From UMGS1766 sp963597355 (GTDB lineage: Bacteria > Bacillota > Clostridia > Oscillospirales > Oscillospiraceae), in NCBI GenBank assembly GCA_963597355.1, contig CAVBPR010000019.1:1-64000 (forward strand): DNA of 64,000 bases. Direction: 5' to 3'. Each line of letters begins with the position of its first letter. Positions within the stretch are counted from its first letter, which is position 1. The notes under the pieces were generated by a model that was not told the DNA's origin, ran no database searches, and was given only the letters and a program-made list of their open reading frames with translations. Shown in pieces: positions 24,472 through 32,105 of the stretch. The translations under genes were made by a program, and so were the position numbers.

Positions 24472-24495
24472 AGGGCGGAGAAAGGAGTAACAATA

Positions 24496-25050
24496 ATGGA
24501 ACAGGAGCTCAGAGAACCGGGAGAGGCAGGGGAGAGCCTCGACGAACTGCTGCAAAGCAGCAAGGCTTATCAGTCCGCCTTTGACCGAAAGGTGGAAAAG
24601 GCGCTGCAAACGGCCCGGGCAAAGTGGGAACGGGAGCAGGCGGCAGCCCAGACAGAGCGGCAGGCGCAGCTGGAGCAGGAGGCGATGACCCGGGCGGAGC
24701 AGGCGCTGGCGGAGCGAACCGCGGAACAGGATCGGCGGCAGGCGCAGCTGGAAGCCCGTCTGCGGCAGGCGGAGGTGGCGGAGCATCTGGCGGAGCTTGG
24801 ATTGCCCACCGGGTTCGCCCCCTGGCTGACCGGGGACACGCTGGAGGACAGTCAGGCGCGGGTGGCGGCATTTCAGGCGGCGTTTCAGCAGGGAATCGAC
24901 ACGGCGGTGGCCCTCCGCATGACCGGCGCCGCCCCCACAGAGCCTGCCCGTCCCGCCGGCTATGACCGGAGCGACCTGCAGACCATGAGCCCTCAGGAAA
25001 TCAACGCCCACTGGGCAGAAATTCAGAACACATTGAAAGGAAGCGTGTAA
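24496..25050 (+). CDS. capsid scaffold-like protein
   Basis: 184 residues. A long charged, Gln/Glu/Ala-rich helical region (about 20-105) predicts coiled coil. A short C-terminal part follows. Its place between portal and capsid genes and its composition fit the DUF4355-type scaffolding proteins. No catalytic residues for a prohead protease are visible. AAAGGAG precedes the ATG. Confidence 0.75.
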   Translation: MEQELREPGEAGESLDELLQSSKAYQSAFDRKVEKALQTARAKWEREQAAAQTERQAQLEQEAMTRAEQALAERTAEQDRRQAQLEARLRQAEVAEHLAELGLPTGFAPWLTGDTLEDSQARVAAFQAAFQQGIDTAVALRMTGAAPTEPARPAGYDRSDLQTMSPQEINAHWAEIQNTLKGSV

Positions 25051-25053
25051 CAA

Positions 25054-25890
25054 ATGGCATTTTCCAATTTTATTCCTCAGGTCTGGTCCGCCAGACTGCT
25101 GGAGCACCTGGACAAGGTGCATGTTTATGCCGGGCTGATGAACCGGGATTACGAGGGGGACATCCGCGCCTTCGGCGACACGGTGCACATCAACCAGATC
25201 GGCAGCATTACCATCAACGATTACACCGGCGCTGACCTTGCCGACCCGGAGGAGCTGGACAGCAAGCAGATGGATCTGGTCATCGACCAGGCAAAATACT
25301 TCAACTTCCAGATTCGGGATATCGACAATGTGCAGTCCAACCCCAAGCTGGTGGACGCCGCCATGCAGCGAGCCAGCTACGGCATTAACGACGTGGTGGA
25401 CAACTATCTGGCGGGTCTGCTGCTGGCAGGGGTGGCACAGGAGAATGTAATGACGGCGGAGAACCTGACCAGTGAGACGGCCTATGACTATCTGGTGGAT
25501 CTGGGGGTGCGCCTGAACGAGAACAATGTGCCGATGCTGGGGCGCTGGGTGGTAGTACCCCCCTGGTTCCACGGCCTTCTGCTGAAGGACAACCGCTTTG
25601 TCGGCAACGGCACCGGTTATAATCAGGCCATTCTGCAGGGGGGCTGGGTCGGCGACGCCGCAGGCTTTCGCATTCACCTGAGCAACAACGTGCCCCTGTC
25701 GGACGACCACTACTGCGTGATTGCCGGCACCAATGCCGCCGGTTCCTATGCCGAGCAGCTGGTGGAGCTGGAGGCCTTCCGACTGGAGAAGAACTTTTCC
25801 GACGCGGTGAAGGGTCTCCACGTCTACGGCGCAAAGGTGACCCAGGGCACCGGCCTTGCGGTGCTGAAGTGCACCAAGGCGGCGGGATGA
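25054..25890 (+). CDS. major capsid protein (P22 coat-like)
   Basis: 278 residues. The start AFSNFIPQVWSARLLEHLDK and the DTVHINQIGSITINDY segment are typical of the P22 coat protein group found in Firmicutes siphoviruses. It starts 3 nt after the scaffold gene, and its stop overlaps the next start (ATGA). It should form the icosahedral shell. Confidence 0.9.
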   Translation: MAFSNFIPQVWSARLLEHLDKVHVYAGLMNRDYEGDIRAFGDTVHINQIGSITINDYTGADLADPEELDSKQMDLVIDQAKYFNFQIRDIDNVQSNPKLVDAAMQRASYGINDVVDNYLAGLLLAGVAQENVMTAENLTSETAYDYLVDLGVRLNENNVPMLGRWVVVPPWFHGLLLKDNRFVGNGTGYNQAILQGGWVGDAAGFRIHLSNNVPLSDDHYCVIAGTNAAGSYAEQLVELEAFRLEKNFSDAVKGLHVYGAKVTQGTGLAVLKCTKAAG

Positions 25891-26252
25891 CCGATCAGGA
25901 GAAAGCCCTCGCCCTGCCCAGACTCCGCAGGAGTCTGGGCCTTGGGAGCGACGAGGGGGAGGAGGCGATTCTGGTGGATGCTCTGGAGCAGAGTGAGGAG
26001 AAAATCTGCCGCTATCTGCAGCAGGAGCGCCTACCGGAGGGCAGCCAATGGCTGCTGGTGGAGCTGGCGGCGCTGGGGTATCAGCGCATGACCCATCCCG
26101 GAGGAGAGAAAACCGGCGAGAGCTATACCGAAGGTCAGCTCAGCCAGAGCGCCAGTTATCTTACCCCCGCCCAGCGTACCGCAGGAGAGGAGCGGCTGCT
26201 GGCCAGTCTGGCTCCCTTCCGACAGGTGAAGAGCAGGGGGAATCGATCGTGA
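25887..26252 (+). CDS. head-tail connector protein (putative)
   Basis: 121 residues from ATG 25887, which overlaps the capsid stop. The helical N-terminal half, with LRRSLGLGSDEGEEAILVDAL and YQRMTHPGGEKTGESY, matches the shape of gp6/gp15-like connectors. Function is inferred mainly from position right after the capsid gene. Confidence 0.75.
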   Translation: MTDQEKALALPRLRRSLGLGSDEGEEAILVDALEQSEEKICRYLQQERLPEGSQWLLVELAALGYQRMTHPGGEKTGESYTEGQLSQSASYLTPAQRTAGEERLLASLAPFRQVKSRGNRS

Positions 26253-26620
26253 AGCAGTGGAATTCCCCTTTGCCGTGGAAAACCGGCTTTCAGCTTTACC
26301 GGCGCAGGAGGGGAACGGATCAATTTGGCAATCCCACGGCAGAATATGACATGGAGCGGCCGGACGCAGTGCGAACCCGGGCGGAGGGGATGCATTTGCA
26401 GGTGCCCCGCAGCTGGAATTCCGGCGGTCGGCTGGATCGGGTGGGCGCACGGCTGGAGGACTGGGGCGAAACCGCCGGAGGGATTCTGGAAGGATTTTTG
26501 TTTGAGGAGCTGGAGATTGCAGTCTTTGACCGGCTGGCAGTGGAGGGAGAGGTCTACGAGGTGCGCAGTGTGCACCGCTGGCCCGGTCACCGGCTGCTGA
26601 TGCTCCAGCGCATCCGGTGA
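26249..26620 (+). CDS. head-closure / minor capsid-like protein
   Basis: 123 residues from GTG 26249, with AGGGGGAA upstream; it overlaps the preceding stop by 4 nt. The β-rich sequence ends in VEGEVYEVRSVHRWPGHRLL, like small head-completion proteins. Position between connector and tail terminator supports a head-closure role. I cannot name a family with certainty. Confidence 0.65.
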   Translation: MKQWNSPLPWKTGFQLYRRRRGTDQFGNPTAEYDMERPDAVRTRAEGMHLQVPRSWNSGGRLDRVGARLEDWGETAGGILEGFLFEELEIAVFDRLAVEGEVYEVRSVHRWPGHRLLMLQRIR

Positions 26621-26630
26621 GGAGGCAAAT

Positions 26631-27023
26631 ATGAAGGAGGCAGAACTGCTTCTGGTGGACGGACGGGGGCAGGTGGCCGAGGCGCTGCAGAAGATGCAGG
26701 TGGATTGCCCGTTTACCCTGCACAGCGCCTATGCCCGCTCGTCCGGGGGCGGAGCGCAGGTGATCTGGAGGGAATACTCCAACGTCAGCACCTCGATTCC
26801 GGTTGTAGACGAGCTGACGTATCAGGTGACGGTGCGGGGAGAGAATCTCGACGACCTGACGGAGCTGGCCGCCGGAGTCAATCGGGCCATGCTGGAACTG
26901 GGCTTTCGCCGCAGTTATGCCAGCGAGGACGGCTATGACAGCGGGGGAGCGGGGGCATACACCAAGACCTACCGCTTTTCCAGAAAAGTCGATAAGCGCA
27001 CAATGCGGCTGATCGACGGATGA
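26631..27023 (+). CDS. tail terminator / tail completion protein (putative)
   Basis: 130 residues. It mixes α and β, with VDELTYQVTVRGENLDDLTELA in the middle. This β-strand/helix layout is usual for gp17-like tail-completion proteins. The gene is placed just before the tail tube, as expected. GGAGG precedes the ATG. Confidence 0.65.
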   Translation: MKEAELLLVDGRGQVAEALQKMQVDCPFTLHSAYARSSGGGAQVIWREYSNVSTSIPVVDELTYQVTVRGENLDDLTELAAGVNRAMLELGFRRSYASEDGYDSGGAGAYTKTYRFSRKVDKRTMRLIDG

Positions 27024-27042
27024 GAGAAAGGAGACAGAGCAA

Positions 27043-27450
27043 ATGGCAACACAGGGATTTTCTACCATTGGGCTGGACGTGAAGGTAAACGGCACCGCCC
27101 TGAACTATGTCACCGACATTGGGGACATCGGGGGCACGCCGGCGGAGCTGGACGCCACCTGCATGAAGGACAGAATGAAAAAGACCGTTCCCGGGGTACA
27201 GGACACCAAGGCATTTGAGGTGACCTTCCTGTTTGATAACTCCGCCGCGGACAGCGACTACCGTCTGCTGCGCAAGCTGCAGGAGGCGGGCAAGGCGGTG
27301 AGCGTGGAAGTGGAGTTTCCGGAGGGCACGGTGTTTTCCACCACCGGATATGTCACGGTGATGGTCAGCGGCGCAAAGGTGGATGAGCTGATCAGCGGAA
27401 AGCTGAGCGTGGCGCTCCAGAGCGACTGGACTGTGACAGACCCGGCGTAA
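27043..27450 (+). CDS. major tail (tube) protein
   Basis: 135 residues, mainly β. The start MATQGFSTIGLDVKVNG, the central TPAELDATCMKDRMKKTVPG and the C-terminal immunoglobulin-like end fit tail-tube subunits of siphoviruses. AAAGGAGAC lies upstream. Its location between tail completion and chaperone genes agrees. Confidence 0.8.
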   Translation: MATQGFSTIGLDVKVNGTALNYVTDIGDIGGTPAELDATCMKDRMKKTVPGVQDTKAFEVTFLFDNSAADSDYRLLRKLQEAGKAVSVEVEFPEGTVFSTTGYVTVMVSGAKVDELISGKLSVALQSDWTVTDPA

Positions 27451-27489
27451 CAATGGGTTTCATCATCGCAAGGACAGAAAGGAAACAAT

Positions 27490-27876
27490 ATGACGCGAAA
27501 ATGCTATGAACTATCGGCAGGAGGAGAAACCCTTCGGCTGCGACTGACCATGGCGGGGCAGAAGGCGCTGCGGGAGCAGTGGGGAGAGGACATTCTCTCC
27601 TTTCTCCTGACGGCGGCAGGAGAGCCGGAGCGGCTGTGCAGTCTGCTGACCCAGGCGCTGAACTGGCCGGAGAGCGGAAACACCATTACCGATGGCGGCG
27701 CCCTTTACGACACACTGGTGGACGAGGGCTGGCAGGGACAGACCCGCTTTGCGGCGCTGGTGTTTCAGCTGGGTGCGGTTTCCGGCATTGTGACGGCACA
27801 GCAGGCCGGGCAGCTGACCCAGGCGGTGGAGCAGACCTTTCAGCAGGCCTTTCAGCAGTTGACCGACCATGGATGA
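27490..27876 (+). CDS. tail assembly chaperone, first ORF
   Basis: 128 residues. RLTMAGQKALREQWGEDILSF at the N-terminus, then a helical remainder, resembles gpG-type chaperones that coat the tape measure. It overlaps the next gene by 8 nt (ATGGATGA). The next frame is +1 relative to it, and no classical slippery heptamer is visible at the overlap, so re-initiation is the simpler reading. Confidence 0.7.
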   Translation: MTRKCYELSAGGETLRLRLTMAGQKALREQWGEDILSFLLTAAGEPERLCSLLTQALNWPESGNTITDGGALYDTLVDEGWQGQTRFAALVFQLGAVSGIVTAQQAGQLTQAVEQTFQQAFQQLTDHG

Positions 27877-28354
27877 AGAGGCACTGCTGCGGCAGGCGAA
27901 GGTGTTTGGAGCGTCTGCGCCGGAGGAGCTGACCCTGGGGGAGCTGGCAGAGGCGCTGGAAATCGGGGCGGAGCGGGAGCGGAGGCTGCTGCAGATATTA
28001 TCTCTGGTGGCCTACCGCCATGCGGTGCTGACGGCTCAGGCCCTTGCGGGGCAGGCACTTCCGGCCATCGGAGAGGCCTTCCCCTTCTGGTCGGAGGAGG
28101 AGTTGCGGCAGGCGAAACTGGAGCATTACCGCCGCATTATGCAGCGCCATGCGGCGCAAAGAAGGGAGAGAGCACATGGAGGAGAACAATCGGGCGGTGG
28201 AACGGATGCGCCAGCGGCTGGAGGCCCTGGGCAACCGGGTGCGCAGCGCTCAGGTGAGTCTGAATGCAGTGCGGCAGACCACAGAGCAGGCGACGGCGGC
28301 AGTGAAGCAGGCGGCAAAAGCCACCCGGGCGGTGGCAACGCTGTTGAGCTTTGA
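27869..28354 (+). CDS. tail assembly chaperone, second ORF (putative)
   Basis: 161 residues. The first ~100 (FGASAPEELTLGELAEALEIG, then helical WSEEELRQAKLEHYRRI) look like a real globular protein. The last ~60 residues are Gly/Ala/Ser-rich and overlap the next gene by 179 nt in another frame. No clear Shine-Dalgarno precedes the ATG; it is probably coupled to the preceding ORF. Position before the tape measure supports a chaperone or tail role. Confidence 0.6.
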   Translation: MDEEALLRQAKVFGASAPEELTLGELAEALEIGAERERRLLQILSLVAYRHAVLTAQALAGQALPAIGEAFPFWSEEELRQAKLEHYRRIMQRHAAQRRERAHGGEQSGGGTDAPAAGGPGQPGAQRSGESECSAADHRAGDGGSEAGGKSHPGGGNAVEL

Positions 28355-28439
28355 CGAGATCAACCGACTGCAGGAGGCAACGGCCGCGCCTCCGGTAGTA
28401 AAAAAAGCAGCAGCGGAAAAACGGGAACAAACAAAGTAA
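28176..28439 (+). CDS. N-terminal part of tail tape measure (before -1 frameshift)
   Basis: 87 residues if read to its own stop. It is helical and coiled-coil-like, and then contains TLLSFDEINRL, a motif I associate with tape-measure proteins just before a flexible linker. AAGGGAGAG precedes the ATG by 5 nt. A slippery A AAA AAA at 28400-28406 allows a -1 shift into the frame that stays open to 29440. The short product would be truncated after VVKKAAAEKREQTK. I read it as the N-terminus of one tape-measure protein. Confidence 0.75.
   Translation: MEENNRAVERMRQRLEALGNRVRSAQVSLNAVRQTTEQATAAVKQAAKATRAVATLLSFDEINRLQEATAAPPVVKKAAAEKREQTK
28400..28406 (+). other. A AAA AAA slippery heptamer, probable -1 frameshift site
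   Basis: In the zero frame the codons read GTA AAA AAA GCA. Slipping back one base gives AGC AGC AGC GGA and enters the frame of the 28469-29440 ORF, with no stop in between. A hairpin GGAGGC/GCCTCC (28373-28393) sits 6 nt upstream and also carries a Shine-Dalgarno-like GGAGG. Confidence 0.7.
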
Positions 28440-28468
28440 AAACCGGCCTGACCAGTGAAGGGGCGGCG

Positions 28469-29440
28469 GTGCAGCTGTCTTTGCCGAAGGCGGCGAAGGG
28501 GAGCGACCTGCAGTTCTGGCCCCAGCTCAGCGTCGGGTTCGAAAAGGCACAGCAGGACAGCCTGTCCGGAGGCAAAACTCTGGTGGAGCGGCTGCAGCAG
28601 GGCATTTCCAGCGCTCTGGGGGATCCGGCGCAGTGGGTGAACCTGCACATCTGGGACCCCATTCAGAAGGGCTGGCTGACGCTGGGTCTGCTGGCAGTGG
28701 CGGTGGGAGTGGAGCTTCGGAACACGGCAGGAGAGCTTTGGCAGCGGTTTCTGGAGCACTGGAACGGCGGCGCGCGAATGGTGGAGATCTGGAACGGACT
28801 GAAAAATTCCGCCGCCGGACTGTGGCAGAGCTTTCTGCTGAACTGGGGCAGTCGATGGGTGAGCATCGGCAACACTTTGACCAATGCCGCATCCACCCTG
28901 TGGCAGGGTTTCCGCACCGGCTGGGGCAGTCGATGGGTGAGCATCGGCAACACCCTGACCAACGGCGCATCTGCCCTGTGGCAGGGCTTTCGCGCCGGTT
29001 GGGGAAACCCCGGTGTGACGGTAATCAACACATTGAAAAACTCTGCCGCCAGCCTCTGGGAGCAGTTTCGTTCCGGCTGGTCGGGGCGGAGTTTGGGGCT
29101 GAGCGTCCACTATAACAGCAACGTGTCCGGGGTGAAGCGGGCGGTGTACCGGGCGCTGGGACTGGCCGGCTGGCCCAGCATTTCCTTTGCCGCCCGGGGC
29201 GGCGTGTTCCGCAGTGCCACCTTGACCATGTTAGGCGAGGCGGGCACGGAGGCGGTGGTTCCGCTGGAGAACAATACCGGCTGGATGGACATTATGGCCC
29301 AAAAGCTGGGAGAGCGCATGGGGAGCACCGGCAGTGTGGTGGTGCCGGTGTACATCGGCGGAGAAAAGCTGGCGGAGGCTGTGGTGGACGCCATCAACGA
29401 CGCCACCCGCCGCAGCGGCATCAGTCCCCTGTATATCTGA
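28469..29440 (+). CDS. main part of tail tape measure (after -1 frameshift)
   Basis: 323 residues if started at GTG 28469; the frame is open back through the slippery site. It has a hydrophobic segment (GWLTLGLLAVAVGVEL), then about four 26-residue Trp-rich repeats (GSRWVSIGNTLTNAASTLW), then RGGVFRSATLTMLGEAGTEAVVPLE. That last motif is typical for the C-terminus of tape-measure proteins. Joined with the upstream ORF the product would be about 420 residues, short for a siphovirus and implying a short tail. Independent initiation at 28469 is possible, with only GAAGGGG nearby. Confidence 0.8.
   Translation: MQLSLPKAAKGSDLQFWPQLSVGFEKAQQDSLSGGKTLVERLQQGISSALGDPAQWVNLHIWDPIQKGWLTLGLLAVAVGVELRNTAGELWQRFLEHWNGGARMVEIWNGLKNSAAGLWQSFLLNWGSRWVSIGNTLTNAASTLWQGFRTGWGSRWVSIGNTLTNGASALWQGFRAGWGNPGVTVINTLKNSAASLWEQFRSGWSGRSLGLSVHYNSNVSGVKRAVYRALGLAGWPSISFAARGGVFRSATLTMLGEAGTEAVVPLENNTGWMDIMAQKLGERMGSTGSVVVPVYIGGEKLAEAVVDAINDATRRSGISPLYI
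28843..29076 (+). repeat. 78-bp tandem repeats within the tape-measure gene
   Basis: Units 28843-28920 and 28921-28998 are nearly identical and begin CTGGGGCAGTCGATGGGTGA. A third, more diverged unit spans 28999-29076, and a degenerate one precedes them. Each encodes 26 residues. Tail length scales with tape-measure length, so copy-number change would change tail length. Confidence 0.85.
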
Positions 29441-29458
29441 GAGAGGAAGGTGGGGTCA

Positions 29459-29827
29459 ATGAAGGGAGAAATCACCTTTGACGGAGCGGTCATGCCGGCG
29501 CCGAAGGCAAACGGAGGGCTGGTGGAAACCTATGAGGACGTTTGGAGCGCCAATACCGGCCGCAACGGAGCGGGGGAAATGGTGGGCACGCTGGTGGCCA
29601 CCAAGGCGAAGCTGAAGCTGAGCTGGAATGCGCTGACCTGGGAGGAGGCGGCAAGGATCAAAACCGCCATTCTGGGCAAGGGATTCACCACCTGCACCTA
29701 TCCCAGCGTGGACGGCAGCAGCCGCACCATTCGTGGCTACTTCAGCACCCCCACCTTCAGCCAGTACAGCTGGGCGGAGGGACTGCAGTGGGCCACGGCC
29801 GTCAGCGTAAATTTTATTGAGCAGTGA
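29459..29827 (+). CDS. small tail protein (DUF6711-like)
   Basis: 122 residues, β-rich, starting MKGEITFDGAVMPAPKANG. The SANTGRNGAGEMVGTLVATK segment resembles the DUF6711 tail proteins found just after the tape measure in Firmicutes siphophages; the family call is from memory. The ATG at 29459 is preferred over GTG 29450 because GAAGGTGGGG is best spaced for it. It is probably a distal-tail component. Confidence 0.65.
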   Translation: MKGEITFDGAVMPAPKANGGLVETYEDVWSANTGRNGAGEMVGTLVATKAKLKLSWNALTWEEAARIKTAILGKGFTTCTYPSVDGSSRTIRGYFSTPTFSQYSWAEGLQWATAVSVNFIEQ

Positions 29828-29836
29828 GGAGAACCA

Positions 29837-31744
29837 ATGGAATCGATTTCGGAACAATTTCAAGCCCGGCAGTACACCCGGCCCTTTCGCGCCTATCTGA
29901 CCACGGAGGCGGGGGTGCGGCTGGCCCTGGACTCGGCGGAATATACCGCCGGCAGTTCCGGCGGCAGGTTTGGCATCGGGGGAAGTACGGCGGCAGAATT
30001 TACGGCGGTTACAACGGCATCCGGCACAGTGGAGAAGGGAACTTCGGCGGTGCTGGAGTTTGCCCTGGTATTGGAGGACGGGCAGGAGGAAAGCGTTTCC
30101 ATGGGCCGGTTTACCATTACCAAAGCGGAGGGGGAGACGGACAGCACCCGGCGCACCCTTGCCGGGATCGACGCCATGGGCAGCACGCTGGAGGAGGAAT
30201 TTTTCCTGCCGGAGACTCCGCCCGCCACGGCAAAGGAACTGCTGGAGGCGATTGTCAGGCAAAGCGGACTGGAGCTGGAGGGGGCATCCCTTGTGCCGGA
30301 GGCGGAAATTACCCTGACGGCGGATTCCGCCGGAGGAACGGGGAGAACGCAACGGGAGCTGGTGCAGGCGGTGGCTCTGCTGGCGGGAGCAAACGCACAG
30401 ATTGACCGCAGGGGAGCACTGTGGCTGGTTCGTCCGGGGACGGAAACCGTTTCCATCACCCCGAAGGAGTATTATCAGTCCGCCCTGCAGGTGGAGGAGC
30501 AGGATTTTACCCTTGGGGCGCTGGAAATCGCCCAGACGGTGACGACTGCCTCCCCGCAGGGGCAGACGGAGGAGACCGTCACTTTTTCTCAGCAGCTGGA
30601 AGGGGCAAGCCGGGGAATTCAGTGCACGGGGGAATGGTTTACTCCGGCGCTGTTTGAGGGGGTGTGGCAGGCGTGGCAGGGCTACTCCTTCCGCCCCGGG
30701 ACGGTAAAAATGCTGGGGGATTTGCGGCTGGAGCTGTGGGACACGTTGTCGGTCACCGATCGGGCAGGGGAAAGCTATTGCCTGCCGGTGCTGTTTCTGC
30801 GCCACAGCTTCGACGGAGGAATGATCACGGAGGTGACGGCGTCTGCTCCCTCGGGAGAGGGAACATCCGCCGGGCGGCAAAGCGTCAGTCAGGCCATCAC
30901 CGGAATGAAAACGGAGCTTGGCCGGTTTCGCCGATTGTATGCGGAAAACCTGAAGGCCACCTATGCACAGATCGATCACATTACTTCAGAAGACATCGTC
31001 GGAGCGTACGGGACGATCAATTTAAAGGAAGGCACGTTCCAGTTTGGGGACGCCCTGAGCTGGGACGGAGAAACCTTTGGGGCAAAGGGGATTCTGGAGG
31101 GGGAAAGCGGCCGCATCGGCGGCTGGGACATTCAGCCCCGCCAGCTGAAAACCACCCAGTCCAGCCAGACCTATTCCGAGGGGACGCTGGTGGGGGAATA
31201 TGGCATCTCCGGAGCGCTGATTCCTCCCAGCGAAACAGCGGCGCCGGGAATGATTCTTTCGGCGGAGCACTGGGATGCCGACGGCAGCAGCTCGGTTTGC
31301 GGCGGGGTGCAGGCGGTGCTGGCAGATTCCGACGACCCGACCCGGGGAATGACGGGAGTGGAGCTGTTCTTTTCCGATGCCGGGGCATCGGCCTATGTGC
31401 GGGTGGAGCAGGAAGGGGTGGCCGCGTCGGCACTGCCCCTCATCGGGGGCGAGGAAATTCCGGCAGGGGCAGACCTGAATCAGTACACCACCCGGGGGAA
31501 ATACTACATCGCCAACAATGCCGCGGCGGTTCAGGTAGGCAATCTGCCCGGCACGCTGGCCGGGGCGCTGTACTGCCTGTTTCCCCTCAGCCCGACGAAA
31601 ACCCGGCTTTCCGGGGCATGGGATAACATGGTGCAGATTTTCCTGAATCTGCTGGGGGATGTCTATATCCGGCGGGTGTACAACAACCGTTACGGCGCCA
31701 TCGGCTTTGATCCCTGGCGAAAGATGAGCTATGAGGAGGTGTAA
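29837..31744 (+). CDS. large phage tail-tip protein
   Basis: 635 residues, the largest product of the block. The N-terminal half resembles siphovirus tail-tip or baseplate hub proteins (FRAYLTTEAGVRLALDSAEY). YAENLKATYAQIDHITSEDIVGAYGTINLKEG marks the shift to a repeat-like C-terminal half. No glycosidase or peptidase motif is obvious. It likely contacts the cell surface or builds the tail end. GAGGAGAA precedes the ATG. There is no separate tail-fibre gene after it. Confidence 0.75.
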   Translation: MESISEQFQARQYTRPFRAYLTTEAGVRLALDSAEYTAGSSGGRFGIGGSTAAEFTAVTTASGTVEKGTSAVLEFALVLEDGQEESVSMGRFTITKAEGETDSTRRTLAGIDAMGSTLEEEFFLPETPPATAKELLEAIVRQSGLELEGASLVPEAEITLTADSAGGTGRTQRELVQAVALLAGANAQIDRRGALWLVRPGTETVSITPKEYYQSALQVEEQDFTLGALEIAQTVTTASPQGQTEETVTFSQQLEGASRGIQCTGEWFTPALFEGVWQAWQGYSFRPGTVKMLGDLRLELWDTLSVTDRAGESYCLPVLFLRHSFDGGMITEVTASAPSGEGTSAGRQSVSQAITGMKTELGRFRRLYAENLKATYAQIDHITSEDIVGAYGTINLKEGTFQFGDALSWDGETFGAKGILEGESGRIGGWDIQPRQLKTTQSSQTYSEGTLVGEYGISGALIPPSETAAPGMILSAEHWDADGSSSVCGGVQAVLADSDDPTRGMTGVELFFSDAGASAYVRVEQEGVAASALPLIGGEEIPAGADLNQYTTRGKYYIANNAAAVQVGNLPGTLAGALYCLFPLSPTKTRLSGAWDNMVQIFLNLLGDVYIRRVYNNRYGAIGFDPWRKMSYEEV

Positions 31745-31746
31745 GG

Positions 31747-31959
31747 GTGGAGGCAAGCATTGTGGTGGCGGCCATCAGCGGAATCTGCACCCTTGCAGGC
31801 AGCTTTGCCGGGGTGGTGGCCTCCTCCCGTTTGACGGCCTACCGCATTCAGCAGCTGGAGAAGCGGGTGGATCAGCACAACCACCTTGTGGAGCGGATGT
31901 ATCAGGTGGAAGACCGGTTGAATGTGCAGGAAGAGCGGATGAGAATGTTAAAATACTAA
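31747..31959 (+). CDS. XhlA/holin-like small membrane protein
   Basis: 70 residues from GTG 31747, with AGGAGGTG upstream. One hydrophobic helix (IVVAAISGICTLAGSFAGVVAS) is followed by RIQQLEKRVDQHNHLVERMYQVE, a coiled coil. This matches XhlA-type proteins that usually accompany holin and endolysin genes at the end of phage tail operons. Here no holin or endolysin follows; the next gene is serC. Confidence 0.75.
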   Translation: MEASIVVAAISGICTLAGSFAGVVASSRLTAYRIQQLEKRVDQHNHLVERMYQVEDRLNVQEERMRMLKY

Positions 31960-32011
31960 CAATTCAACAAAAAACTATCCAATGTGTTGTGTAAATTTGG
32001 AACGGCTCCGC

Positions 32012-32057
32012 TTGTCTTTGGATATATTGACTGGTATAATAAAGTACATTATCCAAA
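32012..32057 (+). promoter_or_regulatory. serC promoter with flanking inverted repeat
   Basis: TTGTCT (32012-32017) and TATAAT (32035-32040) are 17 bp apart. TTTGGATA (32017-32024) and TATCCAAA (32050-32057) form a perfect inverted repeat around the -10 box. A further TATCCAA lies at 31976-31982. The repeats may be operator sites for serine regulation. Confidence 0.65.
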
Positions 32058-32105
32058 GTGCAGTAGAAAAGAATTGCTGCATATGATTGAAGGGAGAAAA
32101 CGATT

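Noticed and set aside
23080..25821. Very long open frame (913 codons) on the minus strand opposite portal, scaffold and capsid genes
   Set aside because: It mirrors GC-rich codon use of three convincing plus-strand phage genes, has low-complexity His/Gln/Leu-rich content and no ribosome binding site.
28843..29076. Possible CRISPR-like direct repeats
   Set aside because: Units are 78 bp, directly adjacent without spacers, and encode a protein repeat in frame.
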